Numbered from the stretch's first letter, positions 1-14,394 are shown. The stretch: DNA of 64,000 bases from Mimachlamys varia (GCA_947623455.1 OX392542.1:12407625-12471624), one strand, 5' to 3'. The notes: a model not told the origin generated them from the sequence alone. Numbers and translations: made by a program.

Positions 1-177
1 AACAATACTCTGTACACCTTAGTTTAGGTCTAAAACTAGCTGTAACAAAGTCTCAGGTCCCTGTGTTTGTGGTCAATAAAATGTGCTCTCGTGTTATATA
101 TAATCTTTACATAGTTTACATTAACTATATTAATCAATCAAACTGTTGCGACTGTTAGTACGCAGAATGTGGTAGGA

Positions 178-303
178 AACCCCCCAAAAAAACCTTGTGG
201 TCGGTCAGGTGAACTCATACATTTCCTCGTCTGATAATTGGGGGACCGAACCCCGGCCGTCTTTTTAAAAAGTCGAGAGCGCTAACTACTGCGCCACTCA
301 ACC
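178..303 (-). mobile_element. tRNA-derived SINE or its 5' part
   Basis: The minus strand has GAGTGGCGCAGTAGTTAGCG (A-box-like) and GGGGTTCGGTCCCC (B box), spaced as in a tRNA, followed by a body through the poly-C stretch at about 180. The CCA end and proper stems are not visible, so this is a SINE head rather than a functional tRNA. Confidence 0.65.
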
Positions 304-831
304 TTAGTCGTTCTATTTGTTTGTTTGAGTGGTTTAATGTCCGATTCACTATTGAGTGGTTATCCAGCAGACAAATCAGTCAATATCTTTGTATTGTGAA
401 TATGTAATGACCGAAAAGCAATATTGATAACATTGGTAGTGTAAACGTCCTGGGTGTGCCCTCTGCATGGTTTGTATTTACGACGCGTAAATTACGGAAA
501 CCTTATGTACATTTGGGAGGGTTTCGCTGTCATGTTTGCTGATATAAATCTTTAACACGTCTAATAATGCTATCTACTCACCAGGGAGGTCCATACAAAC
601 CTAACATAACTCTTACGTAAGAACCACCACGTACACAGTCACAACTTCAGTGGTCAGGGAAGTACAACACCACAAAGCTCACATGGTCCGTGAGACAACC
701 CAAAAAGGAAAGGATGGACAGGAAAAACACGTCCATAAACTCGTCTTTGTCTCAAAACTCTGTCGATGAATACACATTGGTCGCCTCATGTGATAGTACA
801 TGTAATTAAAAAAAGTCAATAAAACGTTTAG
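304..831. other. Non-coding sequence left of the large array
   Basis: No gene, splice pattern or known repeat is recognised here. Confidence 0.6.
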
Positions 832-3800
832 GACTGAAGCGGTAGTGATGGTGTTGTGAGTGGTATGAGGCGGTAGTGATCATGTTGTGAGGTATGTGGC
901 GGTAATGATGATTTTGTGAGGCATGAAGTTGTAATGATGGTGTTGGGAGTGGTATACGGTAGTAATGGTGTTTTGAGGTATGAGGCGATAGCGATGGTGT
1001 TCTGAGTGGTATGAGGCGGTAGTGATGGTGTTGTGAGTGGTATGAGGCGGTAGTGATGGTGTTGTGAGTGGTAAGAGGCGGTAGTGATGGTGTTGTGAGG
1101 TATGAGGCGGTAGTGATGGTGTTGTGAGTGGTATGAGGCGGTTGTGATGGTGTTGTGAGGTATGAGGCGGTAGTGATGGTGTTATGAGGTGGTAGTGATG
1201 GTGTTGTGAGGTATGAAACGATAGTGATGGTGTTGTGAGTGGTAGGAGGCGGTAGTGATGGTGTTGTGAGTGGCGAGGCGGTAGCGATGATGTTGTGAAT
1301 GGTATGAGGCGTAATGATGGTGTTGTGAGGTATAAGGTGGTAGTGATGGTGTTGTGAGTGGTATGAGGCGGTAGTGATAGTGTCGTGAGGTATGAGGCGG
1401 TAGTGATGGTGTTGTGAGTGGTATGAGGCGGTAGTGATGGTGTTGTGAGTGGTATGAGGCGGTAGTGATGGTGTTGTGAGTGGTATGAGGCGGTAGTAAT
1501 GGTGTTGTGAGGTATGAGGCGATAGTGATGGTGTTGTGAGTGGTATGAGGCGGTAGTGATGGTGTTGTGAGGTATGATGCGGTAGTGATGGTGTTGTGAG
1601 TGGTATGAGGCGGTAGTGATGGTGTTGTGAGGTGGTAGTGATGGTGTTGTGAGGTATGAAACGATAGTGATAATGTTGTGAGTGGTATGAGGCGGTAGTG
1701 ATGGAATTGTGAGTGGCGAGGCGGTAGCGATGGTGTTGTGAATGGTATGAGGCGTAATGATGGTGTTGTGAGGTATGGGGCGGTAGTGATGGTGTTGTGA
1801 GTGGTATGAGGCGGTAGTGATGGTGTTGTGAGTGGTATGAGGCGGTAGTGATGGTGTTCTGAGTGGTATGAGGCGGTAGTGATGGTGTTGTGAGGTATGT
1901 GGCGGTAGTGATGGTGTTGTGAGGTATGAGGCGGTAGTAATGGTGTTCTGAGTGGTATGAGACGGTAGTAATGGTGTTGTGAGGTATGAGGCGGTAGTGA
2001 TGGTGTCGTGAGGTATGAGGCGGTAGTGATGGTGTTGTGAGTGGTATGAGGCGGTAGTGATGGTGTTGTGAGTGGTATGAGGCGGTAGTGATGGTGTTCT
2101 GAGTGGTATGAGGCGGTAGTGATGGTGTTGTGAGGTATGAGGCGGTAGTTATGGTGTTCTGAGTGGTATGAGACGGTAGTGATGGTGTTGTGAGGTATGA
2201 GGCGGTAGTGATGGTGTTCTGAGTGGTATGAGGCGGTAGTAATAGTGTTGTGAGTGGTATGAGGCGGTAGTAATGGTGTTGTGAGGTATAAGGCGGTAGT
2301 AATGGTGTTGTGAGGTATGAGGCGGTAGTGATGGTGTTGTGAGAGGTATGAGGCGGTAGTGATGGTGTTGTGAGTGGTATGAGGCGGTAGTGATGGTGTT
2401 GTGAGGTATGATGCGGTAGTGATGGTGTTGTGAGGTATAAGGCGGTAGTGATGGTGTTGTGAGGTATGATGCGGTAGTGATAGTGTTGTGAGTGGTATGA
2501 GGCGGTAGTGATGGTGTTGTGAGGTATAAGGCGGTAGTAATGGTGTTGTGAGGTATGAGGCGGTAGTGATGGTGCTGTGAGAGGTATGAGGCGGTAGTGA
2601 TGGTGTTGTGAGTGGTATGAGGCGGTAGTGATGGTGTTGTGAGGTATGATGCGGTAGTGATGGTGTTGTGAGGTATAAGGCGGTAGTGATGGTGTTGTGA
2701 GGTATGATGCGGTAGTGATAGTGTTGTGAGTGGTATGAGGCGGTAGTGATGGTGTTGTGAGTGGTATGAGGCGGTAGTGATGGTGTTGTGAGTGGTAGGA
2801 GGCGGTAGTGATGGTGTTGTGAGTGGTATGAGGCGGTAGTGATAGTGTTGTTAGTGGTATGAGGCGGTAGTGATAGTGTTGTGAGTGGTATGAGGCGGTA
2901 GTGATGGTGTTGTGAGTAGTATGAGGCGGTAGTAATGGTGTTGTGAGTGGTAGGAGGCGGTAGTGATGGTGTTGTGAGTGGTATGAGGCGGTAGTGATGG
3001 TGTTGTGAGTGGTATGAGGCGGTAGTGATGGTGTTGTGTGTGGTATGAGGCGGTAGTGATGGTGTTGTGAGGTATAAGGCGGTAGTAATAGTGTTGTGAG
3101 TGGTATGAGGCGGTAGTGATGGTGTTGTGTGTGGTATGAGGCGGTAGTGATGGTGTTGTGAGTGGTATGAGGCGGTAGTGATGGTGTGTGAGTTGTATGA
3201 GCCGGTAGTGACGGTGTTGTGGGTGGTATGAGGCGGTAGTGATGGTGTTGTGAGGTATAAGGCGGTAGTGATAGTGTTGTGAGGTATGAGGCGGTAGTGA
3301 TGGTGTTGTGAGTGGTATGAGGCGGTAGTGATGGTGTTGTGTGTGGTATGAGGCGGTAGTGATGGTGTTGTGAGTTGTATGAGCCGGTAGTGACGGTGTT
3401 GTGGGTGGTATGAGGCGGTAGTGATGGTGTTGTGAGGTATAAGGCGGTAGTGATGGTGTTGTGAGGTATGAGGCGTTAGTGATGGTGTTGTGAGTGGTAT
3501 GAGGCGGTAGTGATGGTGTTGTGAGTGGTATGAGGCGGTAGTGATGGTGTTGTGAGTGGTATAAGGCGGTAGTAATAGTGTTGTGAGTGGTATGAGGCGG
3601 TAGTGATGGTGTTGTGAGGTATAAGGCGGTAGTGATGGTGTTGTGAATGGTATGAGGCGGTAGTGATGGTGTTGTGGGTGGTATGAGGTGGTAGTAATAG
3701 TGTTGTGAGTGGTATGAGGAGGTAGTGATTGTGTTGTGAGGCATGAGCCGGTAGTGATGGTGTTGTGAGGTATGAGGCGGTAGTGATGGTGGTGTGAGTG

Positions 3801-6800
3801 GTATGAGGCGGTAGTGATGGTGTTGTGAGTGGTATGAGGCGGTAGTGATGGTGTTGTGAGGTATGAGGCGGTAGTGATGGTGTTGTGAGATATGAGGCGG
3901 TAGTGATGGTGTTGTGAGGTATGAGGTGGTAGTGATGGTGTTGTGAGGTATGAGGCGGTAGTGATGGTGGGGTGAGTGGTATGAGGCGGTAGTGATGGTG
4001 TTGTGAGGTATGAGGCGGTAGTGATGGTGTTGTGAGGTATGAGGCGGTAGTGATGGTGTTGTGAGGTATGAGGCGGTAGTGATGGTGTTGTGAGGTATGA
4101 GGCGGTAGTGATGGTGTTGTGAGGTATGAGGCGGTAGTGATGGTGTTGTGAGGTATAAGGCGGTAGTGATGGTGTTGTGAGGTATAAGGCGGTAGTGATG
4201 GTGTTGTGAGTGGTATGAGGCGGTAGTGATGGTGTTGTGAGGTATGAGGCGGTAGTGATGGTGGTGTGAGTGGTATGAGGCGGTAGTGATGGTGTTGTGG
4301 GAGGTATGAGGCGGTTGTGATGGTGTTGTGAGGTATGAGGCGGTAGTGATGGTGGTGTGAGTGGTATGAGGCGGTAGTGATGGTGTTGTGAGGTATGAAG
4401 CGGTAGTGATGGTGTTGTGAGGTATGAGGCGATAGTGATGGTGTTGTGAGGTATAAGGCGGTAGTGATGGTGGTGTGAGTGGTATGAGGCGGTAGTGATG
4501 GTGTTGTGAGGTATAAGGCGGTAGTGATGGTGGTGTGAGTGGTATGAGGCGGTAGTGATGGTGTTGTGAGAGGTATGAGGCGGTAGTGATGGTGGTGTGA
4601 GTGGTATGAGGCGGTAGTGATGGTGTTGTGAGGTATGAGGCGGTAGTGATGGTGGTGTGAGTGGTATGAGGCGGTAGTGATGGTGTTGTGGGAGGTATGA
4701 GGCGGTAGTGATGGTGTTGTGAGGTATGAGGCGGTAGTGATGGTGGTGTGAGTGGTATGAGGCGGTAGTGATGGTGGTGTGAGTGGTATGAGGCGGTAGT
4801 GATGGTGTTGTGGGAGGTATGAGGCGGTTGTGATGGTGGTGTGAGTGGTATGAGGCGGTAGTGATGGTGTTGTGGGAGGTATGAGGCGGTAGTGATGGTG
4901 GTGTGAGTGGTATGAGACGGTAGTGATGGTGGTGTGAGTGGTATGAGGCGGTAGTGATGGTGTTGTGGGAGGTATGAGGCGGTTGTGATGGTGTTGTGAG
5001 GTATGAGGCGGTAGTGATGGTGGTGTGAGTGGTATGAGGCGGTAGTGATGGTGTTGTGAGGTATGAGGCGATAGTGATGGTGTTGTGAGGTATAAGGCGG
5101 TAGTGATGGTGGTGTGAGTGGTATGAGGCGGTAGTGATGGTGTTGTGAGGTATGAGGCGGTAGTGATGGTGGTGTGAGTGGTATGAGGCGGTAGTGATGG
5201 TGGTGTGAGTGGTATGAGGCGGTAGTGATGGTGTTGTGAGGTATGAGGCGGTAGTGATAGTGTTGTGAGGTATGAGGCGGTAGTGATGGTGTTGTGAGGT
5301 ATGAGGCGGTAGTGATGGTGTTGTGAGGTATGAGGCGGTAGTGATGGTGGTGTGAGTGGTATGAGGCGGTAGTGATGGTGTTGTGAGGTATGAGGCGGTA
5401 GTGATGGTGGTGTGAGTGGTATGAGGCGGTAGTGATGGTGTTGTGAGGTATGAGGCGATAGTGATGGTGTTGTGAGTGGTATGAGGCGGTAGTGATGGTG
5501 TTGTGAGGTATAAGGCGGTAGTGATGGTGGTGTGAGTGGTATGAGGCGGTAGTGATGGTGTTGTGAGTGGTATGAGGCGGTAGTGATGGTGTTGTGAGGT
5601 ATAAGGCGGTAGTGATGGTGGTGTGAGTGGTATGAGGCGGTAGTGATGGTGTTGTGAGGTATGAGGCGATAGTGATGGTGTTGTGAGTGGTATGAGGCGG
5701 TAGTGATGGTGTTGTGAGGTATAAGGCGGTAGTGATGGTGGTGTGAGTGGTATGAGGCGGTAGTGATGGTGTTGTGAGTGGTATGAGGCGGTAGTGATGG
5801 TGTTGTGAGGTATAAGGCGGTAGTGATGGTGGTGTGAGTGGTATGAGGCGGTAGTGATGGTGTTATGAGGTATAAGGCGGTAGTGATGGTGTTGTGAGTG
5901 GTATGAGGCGGTAGTGATGGTGTTGTGAGTGGTATGAGGCGGTAGTGATGGTGTTATGAGGTATAAGGCGGTAGTGATGGTGGTGTGAGTGGTATGAGGC
6001 GGTAGTGATGGTGTTGTGAGGTATAAGGCGGTAGTGATGGTGTTGTGAGTGGTATGAGGCGGTAGTGATGGTGTTGTGAGTGGTATGAGGCGGTAGTGAT
6101 GGTGTTATGAGGTATAAGGCGGTAGTGATGGTGGTGTGAGTGGTATGAGGCGGTAGTGATGGTGTTGTGAGGTATAAGGCGGTAGTGATGGTGTTGTGAG
6201 GTATGAGGCGGTAGTGATGGTGTTGTGAGGTATGAGGCGGTAGTGATGGTGGTGAGAGTGGTATGAGGCGGTAGTGATGGTGTTGTGAGTGGTATGAGGC
6301 GGTAGTGATGGTGTTGTGAGGTATGAGGCGGTAGTGATGGTGTTGTGAGGTATGAGGCGGTAGTGATGGTGTTGTGAGGTATGAGGCGGTAGTGATGGTG
6401 GTGTGAGTGGTATGAGGCGGTAGTGATGGTGTTGTGAGGTATGAGGCGGTAGTGATGGTGTTGTGAGTGGTATGAGGCGGTAGTGATGGTGGTGTGAGTG
6501 GTATGAGGCGGTAGTGATGGTGTTGTGAGGTATGAGGCGATAGTGATGGTGTTGTGAGTGGTATAAGGCGGTAGTGATGGTGGTGTGAGTGGTATGAGGC
6601 GGTAGTGATGGTGTTGTGAGGTATGAGGCGATAGTGATGGTGTTGTGAGGTATGTGGCGGTAGTGATGGTGTTGTGAGTGGTATGAGGCGGTAGTGATGG
6701 TGTTGTGAGGTATGAGGCGGTAGTGATGGTGGTGTGAGTGGTATGAGGCGGTAGTGATGGTGTTGTGAGGTATGAGGCGGTAGTGATGGTGTTGTGAGGT

Positions 6801-9800
6801 ATGAGGCGGTAGTGATGGTGTTGTGTGTGGTATGAGGCGATAGTGATGGTGTTGTGAGGTATGAGGCGGTAGTGATGGTGTTGTGAGGTATAAGGCGGTA
6901 GTGATGGTGGTGTGAGTGGTATGAGGCGGTAGTGATGGTGTTATGAGGTATAAGGCGGTAGTGATGGTGTTGTGAGTGGTATGAGGCGGTAGTGATGGTG
7001 TTGTGAGTGGTATGAGGCGGTAGTGATGGTGTTATGAGGTATAAGGCGGTAGTGATGGTGGTGTGAGTGGTATGAGGCGGTAGTGATGGTGTTGTGAGGT
7101 ATAAGGCGGTAGTGATGGTGTTGTGAGTGGTATGAGGCGGTAGTGATGGTGTTGTGAGTGGTATGAGGCGGTAGTGATGGTGTTATGAGGTATAAGGCGG
7201 TAGTGATGGTGGTGTGAGTGGTATGAGGCGGTAGTGATGGTGTTGTGAGGTATAAGGCGGTAGTGATGGTGTTGTGAGGTATGAGGCGGTAGTGATGGTG
7301 TTGTGAGGTATGAGGCGGTAGTGATGGTGGTGAGAGTGGTATGAGGCGGTAGTGATGGTGTTGTGAGTGGTATGAGGCGGTAGTGATGGTGTTGTGAGGT
7401 ATGAGGCGGTAGTGATGGTGTTGTGAGGTATGAGGCGGTAGTGATGGTGTTGTGAGGTATGAGGCGGTAGTGATGGTGGTGTGAGTGGTATGAGGCGGTA
7501 GTGATGGTGTTGTGAGGTATGAGGCGGTAGTGATGGTGTTGTGAGTGGTATGAGGCGGTAGTGATGGTGGTGTGAGTGGTATGAGGCGGTAGTGATGGTG
7601 TTGTGAGGTATGAGGCGATAGTGATGGTGTTGTGAGTGGTATAAGGCGGTAGTGATGGTGGTGTGAGTGGTATGAGGCGGTAGTGATGGTGTTGTGAGGT
7701 ATGAGGCGATAGTGATGGTGTTGTGAGGTATGTGGCGGTAGTGATGGTGTTGTGAGTGGTATGAGGCGGTAGTGATGGTGTTGTGAGGTATGAGGCGGTA
7801 GTGATGGTGGTGTGAGTGGTATGAGGCGGTAGTGATGGTGTTGTGAGGTATGAGGCGGTAGTGATGGTGTTGTGAGGTATGAGGCGGTAGTGATGGTGTT
7901 GTGTGTGGTATGAGGCGATAGTGATGGTGTTGTGAGGTATGTGGCGGTAGTGATGGTGGTGTGAGTGGTATGAGGCGGTAGTGATGGTGTTGTGAGGTAT
8001 GAGGCGGTAGTGATGGTGTTGTGAGGTATGAGGTGGTAGTGATGGTGTTGTGAGGTATGAAACGATAGTGATGGTGTTGTGAGTGGTAGGAGGCGGTAGT
8101 GATGGTGTTGTGAGTGGCGAGGCGGTAGCGATGATGTTGTGAATGGTATGAGGCGTAATGATGGTGTTGTGAGGTATAAGGTGGTAGTGATGGTGTTGTG
8201 AGTGGTATGAGGCGGTAGTGATAGTGTCGTGAGGTATGAGGCGGTAGTGATGGTGTTGTGAGTGGTATGAGGCGGTAGTGATGGTGTTGTGAGTGGTATG
8301 AGGCGGTAGTGATGGTGTTGTGAGTGGTATGAGGCGGTAGTAATGGTGTTGTGAGGTATGAGGCGATAGTGATGGTGTTGTGAGTGGTATGAGGCGGTAG
8401 TGATGGTGTTGTGAGGTATGATGCGGTAGTGATGGTGTTGTGAGTGGTATGAGGCGGTAGTGATGTTGTTGTGAGGTGGTAGTGATGGTGTTGTGAGGTA
8501 TGAAACGATAGTGATAATGTTGTGAGTGGTATGAGGCGGTAGTGATGGAATTGTGAGTGGCGAGGCGGTAGCGATGGTGTTGTGAATGGTATGAGGCGTA
8601 ATGATGGTGTTGTGAGGTATGGGGCGGTAGTGATGGTGTTGTGAGTGGTATGAGGCGGTAGTGATGGTGTTGTGAGTGGTATGAGGCGGTAGTGATGGTG
8701 TTCTGAGTGGTATGAGGCGGTAGTGATGGTGTTGTGAGGTATGTGGCGGTAGTGATGGTGTTGTGAGGTATGAGGCGGTAGTAATGGTGTTCTGAGTGGT
8801 ATGAGACGGTAGTAATGGTGTTGTGAGGTATGAGGCGGTAGTGATGGTGTCGTGAGGTATGAGGCGGTAGTGATGGTGTTGTGAGTGGTATGAGGCGGTA
8901 GTGATGGTGTTGTGAGTGGTATGAGGCGGTAGTGATGGTGTTCTGAGTGGTATGAGGCGGTAGTGATGGTGTTGTGAGGTATGAGGCGGTAGTTATGGTG
9001 TTCTGAGTGGTATGAGACGGTAGTGATGGTGTTGTGAGGTATGAGGCGGTAGTGATGGTGTTCTGAGTGGTATGAGGCGGTAGTAATAGTGTTGTGAGTG
9101 GTATGAGGCGGTAGTAATGGTGTTGTGAGGTATAAGGCGGTAGTAATGGTGTTGTGAGGTATGAGGCGGTAGTGATGGTGTTGTGAGAGGTATGAGGCGG
9201 TAGTGATGGTGTTGTGAGTGGTATGAGGCGGTAGTGATGGTGTTGTGAGGTATGATGCGGTAGTGATGGTGTTGTGAGGTATAAGGCGGTAGTGATGGTG
9301 TTGTGAGGTATGATGCGGTAGTGATAGTGTTGTGAGTGGTATGAGGCGGTAGTGATGGTGTTGTGAGGTATAAGGCGGTAGTAATGGTGTTGTGAGGTAT
9401 GAGGCGGTAGTGATGGTGCTGTGAGAGGTATGAGGCGGTAATGATGGTGTTGTGAGTGGTATGAGGCGGTAGTGATGGTGTTGTGAGGTATGATGCGGTA
9501 GTGATGGTGTTGTGAGGTATAAGGCGGTAGTGATGGTGTTGTGAGGTATGATGCGGTAGTGATAGTGTTGTGAGTGGTATGAGGCGGTAGTGATGGTGTT
9601 GTGAGTGGTATGAGGCGGTAGTGATGGTGTTGTGAGTGGTAGGAGGCGGTAGTGATGGTGTTGTGAGTGGTATGAGGCGGTAGTGATAGTGTTGTTAGTG
9701 GTATGAGGCGGTAGTGATAGTGTTGTGAGTGGTATGAGGCGGTAGTGATGGTGTTGTGAGTAGTATGAGGCGGTAGTAATGGTGTTGTGAGTGGTAGGAG

Positions 9801-12800
9801 GCGGTAGTGATGGTGTTGTGAGTGGTATGAGGCGGTAGTGATGGTGTTGTGAGTGGTATGAGGCGGTAGTGATGGTGTTGTGTGTGGTATGAGGCGGTAG
9901 TGATGGTGTTGTGAGGTATAAGGCGGTAGTAATAGTGTTGTGAGTGGTATGAGGCGGTAGTGATGGTGTTGTGTGTGGTATGAGGCGGTAGTGATGGTGT
10001 TGTGAGTGGTATGAGGCGGTAGTGATGGTGTGTGAGTTGTATGAGCCGGTAGTGACGGTGTTGTGGGTGGTATGAGGCGGTAGTGATGGTGTTGTGAGGT
10101 ATAAGGCGGTAGTGATAGTGTTGTGAGGTATGAGGCGGTAGTGATGGTGTTGTGAGTGGTATGAGGCGGTAGTGATGGTGTTGTGTGTGGTATGAGGCGG
10201 TAGTGATGGTGTTGTGAGTTGTATGAGCCGGTAGTGACGGTGTTGTGGGTGGTATGAGGCGGTAGTGATGGTGTTGTGAGGTATAAGGCGGTAGTGATGG
10301 TGTTGTGAGGTATGAGGCGTTAGTGATGGTGTTGTGAGTGGTATGAGGCGGTAGTGATGGTGTTGTGAGTGGTATGAGGCGGTAGTGATGGTGTTGTGAG
10401 TGGTATAAGGCGGTAGTAATAGTGTTGTGAGTGGTATGAGGCGGTAGTGATGGTGTTGTGAGGTATAAGGCGGTAGTGATGGTGTTGTGAATGGTATGAG
10501 GCGGTAGTGATGGTGTTGTGGGTGGTATGAGGTGGTAGTAATAGTGTTGTGAGTGGTATGAGGAGGTAGTGATTGTGTTGTGAGGCATGAGCCGGTAGTG
10601 ATGGTGTTGTGAGGTATGAGGCGGTAGTGATGGTGGTGTGAGTGGTATGAGGCGGTAGTGATGGTGTTGTGAGTGGTATGAGGCGGTAGTGATGGTGTTG
10701 TGAGGTATGAGGCGGTAGTGATGGTGTTGTGAGGTATGAGGCGGTAGTGATGGTGTTGTGAGGTATGAGGTGGTAGTGATGGTGTTGTGAGGTATGAGGC
10801 GGTAGTGATGGTGGGGTGAGTGGTATGAGGCGGTAGTGATGGTGTTGTGAGGTATGAGGCGGTAGTGATGGTGTTGTGAGGTATGAGGCGGTAGTGATGG
10901 TGTTGTGAGGTATGAGGCGGTAGTGATGGTGTTGTGAGGTATGAGGCGGTAGTGATGGTGTTGTGAGGTATGAGGCGGTAGTGATGGTGTTGTGAGGTAT
11001 AAGGCGGTAGTGATGGTGTTGTGAGGTATAAGGCGGTAGTGATGGTGTTGTGAGTGGTATGAGGCGGTAGTGATGGTGTTGTGAGGTATGAGGCGGTAGT
11101 GATGGTGGTGTGAGTGGTATGAGGCGGTAGTGATGGTGTTGTGGGAGGTATGAGGCGGTTGTGATGGTGTTGTGAGGTATGAGGCGGTAGTGATGGTGGT
11201 GTGAGTGGTATGAGGCGGTAGTGATGGTGTTGTGAGGTATGAGGCGATAGTGATGGTGTTGTGAGGTATAAGGCGGTAGTGATGGTGTTGTGAGGTATAA
11301 GGCGGTAGTGATGGTGGTGTGAGTGGTATGAGGCGGTAGTGATGGTGTTGTGAGGTATGAGGCGGTAGTGATGGTGGTGTGAGTGGTATGAGGCGGTAGT
11401 GATGGTGGTGTGAGTGGTATGAGGCGGTAGTGATGGTGTTGTGGGAGGTATGAGGCGGTTGTGATGGTGGTGTGAGTGGTATGAGGCGGTAGTGATGGTG
11501 TTGTGGGAGGTATGAGGCGGTAGTGATGGTGTTGTGAGGTATGAGGCGGTAGTGATGGTGGTGTGAGTGGTATGAGGCGGTAGTGATGGTGTTGTGGGAG
11601 GTATGAGGCGGTTGTGATGGTGTTGTGAGGTATGAGGCGGTAGTGATGGTGGTGTGAGTGGTATGAGGCGGTAGTGATGGTGTTGTGAGGTATGAGGCGA
11701 TAGTGATGGTGTTGTGAGGTATGAGGCGGTAGTGATGGTGGTGTGAGTGGTATGAGGCGGTAGTGATGGTGTTGTGAGGTATAAGGCGGTAGTGATGGTG
11801 GTGTGAGTGGTATGAGGCGGTAGTGATGGTGTTGTGAGGTATGAGGCGGTAGTGATGGTGGTGTGAGTGGTATGAGGCGGTAGTGATGGTGGTGTGAGTG
11901 GTATGAGGCGGTAGTGATGGTGTTGTGAGGTATGAGGCGGTAGTGATAGTGTTGTGAGGTATGAGGCGGTAGTGATGGTGTTGTGAGGTATGAGGCGGTA
12001 GTGATGGTGTTGTGAGGTATGAGGCGGTAGTGATGGTGTTGTGAGTGGTATGAGGCGGTAGTGATGGTGTTGTGAGGTATAAGGCGGTAGTGATGGTGGT
12101 GTGAGTGGTATGAGGCGGTAGTGATGGTGTTGTGAGGTATGAGGCGATAGTGATGGTGTTGTGAGTGGGATGAGGCGGTAGTGATGGTGTTGTGAGGTAT
12201 AAGGCGGTAGTGATGGTGGTGTGAGTGGTATGAGGCGGTAGTGATGGTGTTGTGAGTGGTATGAGGCGGTAGTGATGGTGTTGTGAGGTATAAGGCGGTA
12301 GTGATGGTGGTGTGAGTGGTATGAGGCGGTAGTGATGGTGTTGTGAGGTATGAGGCGATAGTGATGGTGTTGTGAGTGGTATGAGGCGGTAGTGATGGTG
12401 TTGTGAGGTATAAGGCGGTAGTGATGGTGGTGTGAGTGGTATGAGGCGGTAGTGATGGTGTTGTGAGTGGTATGAGGCGGTAGTGATGGTGTTGTGAGGT
12501 ATAAGGCGGTAGTGATGGTGGTGTGAGTGGTATGAGGCGGTAGTGATGGTGTTATGAGGTATAAGGCGGTAGTGATGGTGTTGTGAGTGGTATGAGGCGG
12601 TAGTGATGGTGTTGTGAGTGGTATGAGGCGGTAGTGATGGTGTTATGAGGTATAAGGCGGTAGTGATGGTGGTGTGAGTGGTATGAGGCGGTAGTGATGG
12701 TGTTGTGAGGTATAAGGCGGTAGTGATGGTGTTGTGAGTGGTATGAGGCGGTAGTGATGGTGTTGTGAGTGGTATGAGGCGGTAGTGATGGTGTTATGAG

Positions 12801-14394
12801 GTATAAGGCGGTAGTGATGGTGGTGTGAGTGGTATGAGGCGGTAGTGATGGTGTTGTGAGGTATAAGGCGGTAGTGATGGTGTTGTGAGGTATGAGGCGG
12901 TAGTGATGGTGTTGTGAGGTATGAGGCGGTAGTGATGGTGGTGTGAGTGGTATGAGGCGGTAGTGATGGTGTTGTGAGTGGTATGAGGCGGTAGTGATGG
13001 TGTTGTGAGGTATGAGGCGGTAGTGATGGTGTTGTGAGGTATGAGGCGGTAGTGATGGTGTTGTGAGGTATGAGGCGGTAGTGATGGTGGTGTGAGTGGT
13101 ATGAGGCGGTAGTGATGGTGTTGTGAGGTATGAGGCGGTAGTGATGGTGTTGTGAGTGGTATGAGGCGGTAGTGATGGTGTTGAGAGGTATAAGGCGGTA
13201 GTGATGGTGGTGTGAGTGGTATGAGGCGGTAGTGATGGTGTTGTGAGGTATGAGGCGATAGTGATGGTGTTGTGAGGTATGTGGCGGTAGTGATGGTGTT
13301 GTGTGTGGTATGAGGCGGTAGTGATGGTGTTGTGAGGTATGAGGCGGTAGTGATGGTGGTGTGAGTGGTATGAGGCGGTAGTGATGGTGTTGTGAGGTAT
13401 GAGGCGGTAGTGATGGTGTTGTGAGGTATGAGGCGGTAGTGATGGTGTTGTGTGTGGTATGAGGCGATAGTGATGGTGTTGTGAGGTATGTGGCGGTAGT
13501 GATGGTGGTGTGAGTGGTATGAGGCGGTAGTGATGGTGTTGTGAGGTATGAGGCGGTAGTGATGGTGTTGTGAGGTATGAGGCGGTAGTGATGGTGTTGT
13601 GAGGTATGAGGCGGTAGTGATGGTGGTGTGAGTGGTATGAGGCGGTAGTGATGGTGTTGTGAGTGGTATGAGGTGGTAGTGATGGTGTTGTGAGGTATGA
13701 GGCGGTAGTGATGATGTTGTGAGGTATGAGGCGATAGTGATTGTGTTTAGAGGTATAAGGCGGTAGTGATGGTGTTGTGAGGTATGAGGCGGTAGTGATG
13801 ATGTTGTGAGGTATGAGGCGATAGTGATTGTGTTTAGAGGTATGAGGCGGTAGTGATTGTGTTGAGAGGTATAAGGCGGTAGTGATGGTGTTGTGAGGTA
13901 TGAGGCGGTAGTGATGGTGTTGTGAGGTATGAGGCGATAGTGATGGTGTTGTGAGGTATGAGGCGATAGTGATGGTGTTGTGAGGTATGAGGCGATAGTG
14001 ATTGTGTTGAGAGGTATAAGGCGGTAGTGATGGTGTTGTGAGGTATGAGGCGATAGTGATTGTGTTGAGAGGTATAAGGCGGTAGTGATGGTGTTGTGAG
14101 GTATGAGGCGGTAGTGATGGTGTTGTGAGGTATGAGGCGATAGTGATGGTGTTGTGAGGTATGAGGCGATAGTGATGGTGTTGTGAGGTATGAGGCGGTA
14201 GTGATGATGTTGTGAGTGGTATGAGGCGATAGTGATTGTGTTGAGAGGTATGAGGCGGTAGTGATTGTGTTGTGAGGTATGAGGCGATAGTGATGGTGTT
14301 GTGGGTGGTATGAGGAGGTAGTGATGGTGTTGTGAGTAACAAGAGGCGATAGCGATGGTGGTATAAAGTATGAGGCGGTAGCTATTGTGTTGTG
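832..14394. repeat. 13.6-kb minisatellite of 29- and 31-bp units
   Basis: The core gaggcggtagtgatggtgtt repeats about 450 times. Units differ mainly by gaggtatgagg (29 bp) versus gagtggtatgagg (31 bp) junctions. The plus strand is almost free of C outside gcgg, so the strands are strongly asymmetric. Higher-order structure: 1186-4385 recurs at 8030-11229 (offset 6844), and a block near 5862-6930 recurs at offset 1078 and again near 12550. Minus-strand open frames within it (up to 596 codons, HNTITTASY-type repeats) follow from the unit mix, and I reject them as genes. Confidence 0.97.

Noticed and set aside
240..303. Functional tRNA gene
   Set aside because: The A and B boxes are present, but the acceptor and anticodon stems do not close and a SINE body follows.
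2851..3744. 297-codon minus-strand frame, and the identical one at 9695-10588
   Set aside because: It is produced by the mix of 29- and 31-bp repeat units. The identity of the two reflects the 6844-bp duplication, not a gene pair.
12552..14342. 596-codon minus-strand frame of HNTITTASY-type repeats
   Set aside because: It is a tandem-repeat artefact. There is no start context, domain or non-repeat sequence.
832..14394. CRISPR array
   Set aside because: The units are contiguous variants with no unique spacers, and the genome is eukaryotic.
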